Below, piece after piece: positions 1 through 5,881 of a stretch of 6,668 nucleotides of DNA (positions are counted from its first letter, which is position 1; every line of letters begins with the position of its first letter). The notes beneath the pieces were generated by a model. The model was not told the DNA's origin. It saw nothing but the letters and a program-made list of their open reading frames with translations, and searched no databases. A program made the position numbers and the translations under genes. Origin of the DNA: Bacteroidota bacterium (GTDB lineage Bacteria > Bacteroidota > Bacteroidia > SXHM01). The stretch lies in assembly GCA_005773695.1 (NCBI GenBank), contig SXHM01000300.1, positions 1 to 6,668 of the forward strand. The letters are read 5' to 3'.

Positions 1-1
1 A

Positions 2-1519
2 TTAATTGGTAATGGTGTTTCGGTAAGTAATGTAACATATACCGGTGCCCCGGTGGCAATTGGATCGTTTAACGGAACTGCAAGTAACATCGGTATTCCA
101 AACGGTATTTTGCTTACAACAGGTAATCTCACAAATGCAGTAGGCCCAAATACTTTGGGTAATCTGGGACTGGATAATATCAGAGCTGGTGATGCCGATC
201 TGAATATCATTTCAGGTGTTACAACTTTTGATGCTTCGATTCTTGAATTTGACTTTGTTCCGGCTTCAGACACTCTTCGCTTTAACTATGTTTTTTCTTC
301 AGAAGAATATCCTGAATTTGTTGGTGGTATTGTAAACGATGCATTTGGTTTTTTTATTTCCGGACCCGGAATCACAGGTCCTTACTCTAACAATTCTGAA
401 AATGTAGCCATCATTCCGGGAACAACAACTCCTGTTACTATTAATGATTTGAATAATGGTGATAATAATTGCGATTTGGGCGGCCCAAACGGCCCCTGCT
501 CAAACTGCCAGTATTATGTAGATAACTGCAATGGTTCAACTGTGCAGTACGATGGTTTTACAACTCCCTTAGTGGCTCAGGCTATAGTTCAGTGTGGTGA
601 AACCTACCACATAAAAATTGCTATTGCAGATGGAGGTGACGGTGTTTACGATTCAGGCGTTTTTCTGGAAGCCGGTAGTTTTGGTACATCTGGTGTTCAG
701 ATTACAGCTACAGCTTCTGCATCGGACGATTCAACAATTGTTGAAGGTTGCGGGTCGGCAGTATTTACTTTTTCGCGTCCCGACACAAGTTCAGCTTTTA
801 CAATTAATTTTAATATACAAGGCACGGCAATACCGGGTTTAGATTACAATCAAATTCCCGACAGTATTGTAATTCCGCAAGGACAATTCAATGAGCAATT
901 AGTAGTAGATGCTTTTGTTGATGGAATTCCTGACAGCGTAGAAACCATTACACTTACCATTGATTTCATTAGCGGTTGCGGAGGTGATACACTTTATGCA
1001 ACAATCTATATACAAAGTGTAGATTCAATAAAAGTGCAAAAAGGTGAGGATTATAATATCTGTACTCCTGACGAATCTGCAACACTGAAAGCAACTGCAA
1101 CAGGCGGAAGTGGACCGCTTACATTTACATGGAGCAACGATGCCGGAGTGGGCGATTCAGTTGTTGTAGTTCCCCTTGAAACCACAAAATACTTTGTAAC
1201 AGTTACAGATACGTGCGGCAATTTTGCCTACTCTGATTCCATTGAAGTGGTTGTGCAATGCGATGTAATTGTTCCAAATATTTTTACTCCTAACGGTGAT
1301 GGTTTTAATGATACATTTTTTGTAGAAAATTTAGATCAATATCCCGGAAGCGGAGTAAAAATTTACAACCGATGGGGACGCAAAGTGCATGAAAACGATG
1401 ATTACAAAAACGATTGGGATGGAGAGAAATTAGCCGAGGGAACTTATTTTTATGTTCTTTCGGTTTCGGACCCTGAACAAGGCGAGAAAAGAGGACATGT
1501 TACTATTTTAAAAAATTAA
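2..1519 (+). CDS. T9SS-secreted choice-of-anchor L protein with gliding-motility-type C-terminal domain (5' truncated)
   Basis: The frame is open from base 2 and already reads choice-of-anchor L sequence upstream of the GTG at 53, so that GTG is an internal Val and the true start lies outside the window. Numbering codon 2-4 as residue 1 (505 residues visible), residues 1 to about 228 are the anchor-L domain, with the typical FSSEEYPEFVGG (around 99-110) and YDGFTT motifs. Cys157, 166, 169 and 176 form a tight cluster. Residues about 231-340 resemble a Calx-beta repeat (IVEGCGSAVFTFSR, then a GLDY-like turn). Residues about 346-420 look PKD/Ig-like. Residues about 423-505 are the CHU_C/type B sorting domain: NIFTPNGDGFND, YNRWGRKV, WDG, and a LAEGTYFYVL strand. 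Such domains direct export through the T9SS to the cell surface or medium. The role is probably adhesive or structural. No PorP/SprF-like partner gene is in the window. Confidence 0.93.
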   Translation, partial: LIGNGVSVSNVTYTGAPVAIGSFNGTASNIGIPNGILLTTGNLTNAVGPNTLGNLGLDNIRAGDADLNIISGVTTFDASILEFDFVPASDTLRFNYVFSSEEYPEFVGGIVNDAFGFFISGPGITGPYSNNSENVAIIPGTTTPVTINDLNNGDNNCDLGGPNGPCSNCQYYVDNCNGSTVQYDGFTTPLVAQAIVQCGETYHIKIAIADGGDGVYDSGVFLEAGSFGTSGVQITATASASDDSTIVEGCGSAVFTFSRPDTSSAFTINFNIQGTAIPGLDYNQIPDSIVIPQGQFNEQLVVDAFVDGIPDSVETITLTIDFISGCGGDTLYATIYIQSVDSIKVQKGEDYNICTPDESATLKATATGGSGPLTFTWSNDAGVGDSVVVVPLETTKYFVTVTDTCGNFAYSDSIEVVVQCDVIVPNIFTPNGDGFNDTFFVENLDQYPGSGVKIYNRWGRKVHENDDYKNDWDGEKLAEGTYFYVLSVSDPEQGEKRGHVTILKN

Positions 1520-1531
1520 TTAACAACTTAT

Positions 1532-2122
1532 ATGAATACCTTTAAAACAATTGCCACTCTTATAGTTTTTACATTTTTTGTAAACTCAATTTTTGCACAG
1601 AAAAAAGTCAAGGACGCTTACCTGAATAAAAAAAGTTATTTAATTGAAGTTACCATGATTGGCGGAAAAAAAACTAAAATTTTCTCTGATGAATTGGGTT
1701 TTTCTTCCGGAAAAATTAAAACAAAGCACATGATGATGGCAGATAACGGTGGCTTTGTTCAGGGTGATTATGAAGTTACAAAAGCAGATACTACAGGTGA
1801 AGCTCGTACATTTGATTTTAAAGGTTCTATTAAAAATAGTAAGGAAGAATACCTTGTAATCAAAGGAACTGTTTTTGGAGATATGATTGACGGAACAATG
1901 ACATGGGAAACATCAAAACACAAAGTAAAAACCGAAATGACTTTTACCGGAAATTCTAAAGAAAAAGGTCAAAAATTTGTGCCTGCCGAGAAAACAGTTT
2001 CAAAACCCTCCTCAAATTCAAAACCTTCATCAGGAAAATCCATTGACTCAAAATCACCTGAAAAGAAAACCAAGGAGGATAAGTCTTTGGACGATGAAAT
2101 TTTGAATGATGATTTAGAGTAA
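1532..2122 (+). CDS. Hypothetical secreted protein with Lys/Ser-rich C-terminal tail
   Basis: This is a 196-residue protein of a family I do not recognise. Residues 1-22 form a signal peptide (Lys5, hydrophobic stretch TLIVFTFFVNSIF, cleavage probably after Ala22 before Gln23). No lipobox Cys is present, so the product is likely periplasmic or exported. Residues about 33-145 have alternating hydrophobic and polar residues with many Gly, consistent with a small beta-rich or barrel fold (for example LVIKGTVFGDMIDGTMTWE). Residues about 146-196 are low-complexity, rich in Lys, Ser, Pro, Asp and Glu, contain a duplicated SKPSS unit, and end in an acidic stretch. No T9SS sorting domain is visible. 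The start lies 12 bp after the preceding stop, so co-transcription with the T9SS cargo gene is likely. No Shine-Dalgarno site is seen, which is normal for the phylum. Confidence 0.85.
   Translation: MNTFKTIATLIVFTFFVNSIFAQKKVKDAYLNKKSYLIEVTMIGGKKTKIFSDELGFSSGKIKTKHMMMADNGGFVQGDYEVTKADTTGEARTFDFKGSIKNSKEEYLVIKGTVFGDMIDGTMTWETSKHKVKTEMTFTGNSKEKGQKFVPAEKTVSKPSSNSKPSSGKSIDSKSPEKKTKEDKSLDDEILNDDLE
2000..2035 (+). repeat. Two-copy 18-bp tandem repeat inside the hypothetical gene
   Basis: Units at 2000-2017 and 2018-2035 share TCAAAACC(C/T)TC(C/A)TCA and encode SKPSSN followed by SKPSSG (residues 157-168). The period is a multiple of three, so gain or loss of a unit would keep the frame. It lies in the low-complexity tail and looks like a small local duplication rather than a functional array. 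Confidence 0.7.
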
Positions 2123-2204
2123 ATAGCCAAAACAGTTTGTAAGCTATTGCTTTTCTCTCCTGCTTTTTAGTTTAGACTAAAATAAAATTACCTTATTTAG
2201 GGTA

Positions 2205-2235
2205 TTGCAGCCCTCTTGACTTGCTTATACTTTTG
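2205..2235 (+). promoter_or_regulatory. Predicted Bacteroidota-type promoter for the metal-uptake operon
   Basis: The -7 element TACTTTTG at 2228-2235 matches the Bacteroidota consensus TAnnTTTG at every fixed position. A -33 TTG lies at 2205-2207 with a 20-bp spacer, inside the usual range for this sigma factor. Transcription would start around 2241-2244, leaving a leader of about 35 nt before the ATG at 2279. It is the only such match noticed in this gap and sits directly ahead of the four-gene operon. Confidence 0.65.
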
Positions 2236-2240
2236 TCAAG
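2215..2240. repeat. Inverted repeat CTTGAC-N14-GTCAAG straddling the -7 element
   Basis: The arms at 2215-2220 and 2235-2240 are perfect 6-bp complements, and the right arm shares its first base with the final G of the -7 box. The 14-nt loop contains most of the -7 element. It could be an operator for a dimeric regulator or chance in AT-rich DNA. It is not followed by a T tract, so a terminator reading is poor. Confidence 0.3.
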
Positions 2241-2258
2241 TTATTTATAATCATTCTA
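2240..2258. promoter_or_regulatory. Fur-box-like palindrome at the predicted transcription start
   Basis: Compared by eye with the classical 19-bp Fur box (GATAATGATAATCATTATC), this stretch matches 14 of 19 positions, including a run of nine (ATAATCATT, 2247-2255). In the 7-1-7 form (TGATAATNATTATCA) bases 2245-2259 match 11 of 14 fixed positions. It begins just after the -7 element and covers the predicted start of transcription, where a bound repressor would block RNA polymerase. The downstream genes look like metal-uptake genes, which makes Fur control plausible. The AT-rich background weakens the call, and Fur sites in this phylum are less well defined than in Proteobacteria. Confidence 0.35.
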
Positions 2259-2278
2259 AACAAAAGATATAAGCCTTG

Positions 2279-3376
2279 ATGAAAAAACTATTCTCACTTA
2301 CACAGTTTGCTTTACTTGCATCCTGTCTTATTCTTGTTCAATCCTGCAAACCTGAAGAGGATGAACCGAAGTATGACGTACCTACTACTTACAATTTTAC
2401 CAACGTATCTTATTCAGGTCAAACTACACGTTTGGATATGCTGGTGGAACTGATGACTTACATCAAATCGGCTAACCCAGGAGGAGTTACATTGGATGCT
2501 CAAAAAATGAAAGATATGTTTGCCAATGAAAACAATCAATTTGCAGGTGCCGGCCTTAACACATCAGGAAAAAAATTAAAAGACAAATGCTTTTCTGCAG
2601 ATGTTGATATGTTCGAAGACTATTTTGAAGCCGCTGCTCTTGCCAGCCAAAGCGTTGCAACAGGCTCAAACGGTGTTGCGGGAATAGTAACAAGCTCTAC
2701 TGACGCAACAAAAAAATATTTGCAAAGCGAAAACGGTATTGAATATGCTCAGGTTATTGAAAAGGGGCTGATGGGCGCTATTTTGTATTATCAGGCTGTA
2801 GGTCATTACCTGACTGAAGACGAAGTAGGAGATGGAATAGATAATACAACAGTAACAGAAGGACAAGGCACACCCATGGAACACCATTGGGATGAAGCAT
2901 TCGGATACTTCGGAGCACCTGTAGATTTTCCAACTAATTTAACCGGACTGCGCTATTGGGCAAAATACAGCGAAGAGATGAATGCGGTATTGAATACCAA
3001 TACAGTAATAATGAATGCTTTTTTAAAAGGAAGAGCTGCTATCTCCAATAAAGATATGGAAACCAAGAACGAGCAGCTTGTTATTATCACTGAAAATTGG
3101 GAGCGAATTGCTGCGGGAACTGCTATTCATTACCTGAACGAAGCAAAAGAAGCAATAGGCAATGATGCTGTGCGTAATCATACCTTGAGCGAGTGCCTTG
3201 GATTTTTGAGAGCATTACAATACAGCCCTACTAAAAAAATTACAACTACAGAGTTGGACCAGGTTCTTGCTCATGTTGGTGATAATTTTTATGAGGTAAC
3301 ACTTACCGAATTAGATAATGCCCGCAACCTGTTGAGCACTATTTACGGAATGGACGATATAAAAGACACCCTTTAA
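2279..3376 (+). CDS. DUF4856-type lipoprotein, probably surface-exposed
   Basis: I chose the ATG at 2279 over the in-frame TTG at 2276. It gives 365 residues starting MKKLF, a proper lipoprotein signal. Residues 1-22 end in the lipobox VQSC, with lipidated Cys23. The next residues, KPEEDEP, are strongly acidic and resemble the Bacteroidota surface lipoprotein export signal. The mature part fits DUF4856: YDVPTTYNF after the linker, YSGQTTRLDMLVEL (45-58), a predominantly helical body, and EHHWDEAFGYFG (201-212). A later helix reads WERIAAGTAIHYLNEA (274-289), similar in style to imelysin second-half helices. The function is not established. Co-occurrence with an imelysin-like lipoprotein and a TonB-dependent receptor suggests metal binding or delivery, which is inference. 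It is the first gene after the predicted promoter, and its TAA overlaps the next ATG by one base (TAATG). Confidence 0.9.
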   Translation: MKKLFSLTQFALLASCLILVQSCKPEEDEPKYDVPTTYNFTNVSYSGQTTRLDMLVELMTYIKSANPGGVTLDAQKMKDMFANENNQFAGAGLNTSGKKLKDKCFSADVDMFEDYFEAAALASQSVATGSNGVAGIVTSSTDATKKYLQSENGIEYAQVIEKGLMGAILYYQAVGHYLTEDEVGDGIDNTTVTEGQGTPMEHHWDEAFGYFGAPVDFPTNLTGLRYWAKYSEEMNAVLNTNTVIMNAFLKGRAAISNKDMETKNEQLVIITENWERIAAGTAIHYLNEAKEAIGNDAVRNHTLSECLGFLRALQYSPTKKITTTELDQVLAHVGDNFYEVTLTELDNARNLLSTIYGMDDIKDTL

Positions 3377-4497
3377 TGAAACTTAAACAGATTTTAATTA
3401 ACACCATGCAATCCTGCCTTGTGGCGGGATTGCTTGTTCTTTCTTCTTGCAATCCCGAAGGTAATAATCAGGTTAATTTCGACCGTGCTGTTATGCTTGA
3501 AAATATGGGCAGCAACATCATTATTCCTAATTACACCAACTTATCGGATAATATGAATTTGCTGCAACAGGCAGCAACCGATTTTACAAGTGTGCCTGAT
3601 AATTCAAAACTAATAACACTTCAAACAGCATTTAAGAATGCTTATTTATCATGGCAAAAATGTTCTTCTTTTGAATTTGGTCCGGCTATGCAGGTATCGT
3701 TGCGCATGAGCGTGAATACATTTCCAACTGATTCGGTTCAGATACAAAGCAACATTACTTCCGGTTCTTATAATCTGGAAGCGGCCAATAACATTGATGC
3801 ACGTGGCTTTCCTGCACTTGATTATATGTTGCACAAACGCAATGGAAACAATGCAGAAGTGTTGGAGCGCTATACAACTAACCCTCAAGCACAGGCATGG
3901 AATGATTATTTGACTGCTTTGATAAATGACACCAAAAACCTTGTTGATGCTGTGAAAAATAACTGGGAAGCTTCTGGAGGTAATTATCTAGCCACTTTTA
4001 TAAGTAACGATGGAACAGATGTGGGAAGTTCATTGGGTGAATTGGTAAATCAACAGAATTTTGATTATGAACAATTGAAAAATGCGCGCATTGGAATTCC
4101 TGCAGGGAAGCAAACTTTAGGTGTTGCACTTCCCGAAAAGTGTGAAGCATATTATGCAGGTTATTCCGTTGAGCTGGCGATTGAACAAATGACTGCAATT
4201 AAAAATCTATACCTAGGTGCCGGTGATGATGACGGAGTAGGGTTGGATGAATACCTTATTGCTTTAGATGCAAAACACGGCAGCGGGCAACTTTCGGATG
4301 CAATAAAAACACATTTTGACCTTGCTGCTACTGCTTTACAGAATGTTCCTGACCCCTTGTCTGAAACGGTTGTAACTAACCAGGCTGTTGTAAATTCAGC
4401 TTATACCGAAATACAGAAAGGAGTAGTATTGCTGAAAACCGATATGCCATCAGCACTTAGTGTTTTAATTACATATCAAGATGGTGACGGGGATTAA
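3376..4497 (+). CDS. Imelysin-like (peptidase M75 family) lipoprotein
   Basis: The 373-residue product has a lipoprotein signal ending in LSSC (Cys25). The ATG at 3376 overlaps the previous stop and supplies the basic n-region MKLK; a second ATG at 3406 would lose it. Family marks are WQKCSSFEFGPA near residues 93-104, RGFPALDYMLH (143-153) at the position of the imelysin GxHxxE motif, and in the second helical half PEKCEAYYAGYSVELAIEQM followed by GLDEYL. The family comprises two helical bundles and includes iron-regulated or iron-uptake proteins such as IrpA, ICMP and the EfeO/EfeM group. Here GxHxxE reads G-F-P-A-L-D, so the His is absent and Glu is replaced by Asp; peptidase activity is doubtful and metal or partner binding would be altered. 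The residues after Cys25 (NPEGNN) are less acidic than in the preceding lipoprotein, so it may face the periplasm. Confidence 0.92.
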   Translation: MKLKQILINTMQSCLVAGLLVLSSCNPEGNNQVNFDRAVMLENMGSNIIIPNYTNLSDNMNLLQQAATDFTSVPDNSKLITLQTAFKNAYLSWQKCSSFEFGPAMQVSLRMSVNTFPTDSVQIQSNITSGSYNLEAANNIDARGFPALDYMLHKRNGNNAEVLERYTTNPQAQAWNDYLTALINDTKNLVDAVKNNWEASGGNYLATFISNDGTDVGSSLGELVNQQNFDYEQLKNARIGIPAGKQTLGVALPEKCEAYYAGYSVELAIEQMTAIKNLYLGAGDDDGVGLDEYLIALDAKHGSGQLSDAIKTHFDLAATALQNVPDPLSETVVTNQAVVNSAYTEIQKGVVLLKTDMPSALSVLITYQDGDGD

Positions 4498-5881
4498 CAA
4501 TGTAAAGAACTATTTTTCCTGCACAACACACATCGCCCCTTTGGCGGTGTTTCGTGTTGTATTCGGAGGAATGATGTTTGCGTCTGTTATGCGCTTCTGG
4601 CTAAATGGCTGGATTGAAACACAATACATTTTACCAAAACTGTTTTTTCCTTTTTATGGTTTTGAATGGATAAAACCATTGAACGCATCGGGCATGTACA
4701 TAGTCTTTGCACTGATGGCAATTACTGCATTGTTTGTTATGCTTGGCTTGTTTTACAGATTTTCAGCAAGTGCTTTTTTTCTTTTGTTTACTTATGTAGA
4801 GCTGATTGACAAAAGCAATTACCTCAATCACTATTATTTTGTAAGCATTGTTTCGTTGTTGCTAATACTTGTTCCTGCCAACCGCTACTTTTCATTGGAT
4901 GTTTTGCGCAAACCATCACTTTTGGTTACGCAGGTTCCAAGCTGGATGGTAGACATTTTTAAGCTGCAAATAGGCATTGTTTATTTTTTTGCAGGCATAG
5001 CAAAACTAAACTACGAATGGCTTTTCCGTGCTATGCCACTTGCCATCTGGCTGCCTGCAAAATCTAATTTGCCTTTGGTTGGTGAGTTACTCAATTACAA
5101 GTTTACTGCTTATGTGTTTAGTTGGTTTGGTGCTATCTATGATATTCTGATTCCGTTTTTTCTTTTTAATAAACGCACACGATTTATTGCTTACATTTTT
5201 GTAATTTTTTTTCATGCTGCTACAGCTATCATTCTTCCTGTTATTGGCATGTTCCCTTACATTATGATTTTGGCTACACTGATTTTTTTCTCACCTGAAT
5301 TTCTCAAAAAAATTATTAATGTTTTTGTACAACTTTTTTCTTTAGGCAGAAAGAATCTGTTCAATCAGCGCGATGACTTAAACTTTTCTTTTTCCCGTCC
5401 TTTTGCAGGTAAACTATTGATTGGCCTATTGTGCCTGCATTTTGCTGTTCAACTTCTTTTACCTTTTCGCTACCTGCTTTACTCCGGCAATCTTTTTTGG
5501 ACAGAACAAGGCTATCGTTTTTCGTGGCGTGTAATGTTGATGGAAAAAGGTGGAACTGCTTTTTTCTATGTGCGGGATTCTGCAACAGGCAAAGAAAGTG
5601 AAGTGGATAATTCTACCTACCTGACCTATCAGCAACATAAAATGATGACCACTCAACCGGATATGATTTTACAGTTTGCACACTTCCTTGCAACAGAGTA
5701 TGAGATGATGGGTTATGTAAATCCACAAGTGCGTGCAGAAAGTTATGTTACTCTTAATGGCTATGGTAGCAGACCATTTATTAATAGTTCAGTTGATTTA
5801 TCAAAAGAAAAAGAAAGTTTCTTTTCCAAAAACTGGATACTTTCTTATCAAGAATTGAAGTTGAGCTTCGCAGAGAAATGA
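4481..5881 (+). CDS. HTTM / vitamin K-dependent gamma-carboxylase-like membrane protein
   Basis: This 466-residue multi-pass protein has hydrophobic segments spread over about residues 19-275 plus one near 308-325, and a soluble C-terminal part from about 335. It matches my recollection of human GGCX along almost its full length: APLAVFRVVFG (19-29), DKSNYLNHYYF (110-120), FFAGIAKLNYEWL (169-181), FFHAAT followed by IGMFPYIM, LPFRYLLYSGNLFW, and YRFSW (345-349). Lys175 aligns with the GGCX catalytic-base lysine, and His117 and His245 align with conserved histidines. GGCX uses reduced vitamin K, O2 and CO2 to turn Glu into gamma-carboxyglutamate. The Leptospira homologue is reported to keep epoxidase but not carboxylase activity, so the reaction here is open. 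The ATG lies 17 nt inside the imelysin gene, and the stop overlaps the receptor start as ATGA. The protein is expected in the inner membrane with its C-terminal part probably periplasmic. Confidence 0.9.
   Translation: MVTGINNVKNYFSCTTHIAPLAVFRVVFGGMMFASVMRFWLNGWIETQYILPKLFFPFYGFEWIKPLNASGMYIVFALMAITALFVMLGLFYRFSASAFFLLFTYVELIDKSNYLNHYYFVSIVSLLLILVPANRYFSLDVLRKPSLLVTQVPSWMVDIFKLQIGIVYFFAGIAKLNYEWLFRAMPLAIWLPAKSNLPLVGELLNYKFTAYVFSWFGAIYDILIPFFLFNKRTRFIAYIFVIFFHAATAIILPVIGMFPYIMILATLIFFSPEFLKKIINVFVQLFSLGRKNLFNQRDDLNFSFSRPFAGKLLIGLLCLHFAVQLLLPFRYLLYSGNLFWTEQGYRFSWRVMLMEKGGTAFFYVRDSATGKESEVDNSTYLTYQQHKMMTTQPDMILQFAHFLATEYEMMGYVNPQVRAESYVTLNGYGSRPFINSSVDLSKEKESFFSKNWILSYQELKLSFAEK

Larger units (their letters stand above)
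2123..2278. other. Intergenic control region between the two transcription units
   Basis: These 156 bp are the only sizeable non-coding stretch in the window. The distal half holds the promoter, inverted repeat and Fur-like box listed separately. The proximal half should hold the terminator of the upstream unit, but only weak candidates are visible. One is a 4-bp stem AAGC/GCTT at 2141-2152 running into a short T tract. The other is an imperfect AT-only stem, CTAAAATAA (2177-2185) with TTATTTAG (2193-2200). Neither is a convincing intrinsic terminator. No RNA gene is recognised here. Confidence 0.6.

Noticed and set aside
53..55. GTG as the start codon of the first gene
   Set aside because: The frame is open upstream to base 2 and encodes anchor-L consensus residues (GNGVSVSNVTYTGAP), so the GTG is an internal Val and the gene is 5' truncated.
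618..842. Alternative-frame + strand ORF inside the anchor-L gene
   Set aside because: Its translation is low-complexity Leu/Gln-rich and it overlaps a confidently assigned domain region; no sign of independent coding.
2141..2200. Intrinsic terminator for the upstream unit
   Set aside because: Only a 4-bp stem (2141-2152) and an AT-only imperfect stem (2177-2200) are seen. Neither is stable enough, nor followed by a good T tract, to list as a terminator.
2276..2278. TTG as the start of the DUF4856 gene
   Set aside because: The adjacent ATG at 2279 gives a standard MKKLF lipoprotein signal; TTG starts are rare and it would add only one residue.
2666..2887. Antisense ORF within the DUF4856 gene, and similar minus-strand ORFs at 3649-3888, 3998-4198, 5361-5585, 5459-5656 and 6315-6500
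   Set aside because: All lie wholly inside well-supported + strand genes, have no recognisable domains or promoters, and look like shadow frames.
5205..5212. T8 homopolymer in the HTTM gene as a phase-variation switch, along with T7 runs near 4774-4780 and 4984-4990
   Set aside because: Phe-rich membrane helices in AT-rich DNA naturally produce T runs; the reading frame is intact and no run is long enough to argue for programmed slippage.
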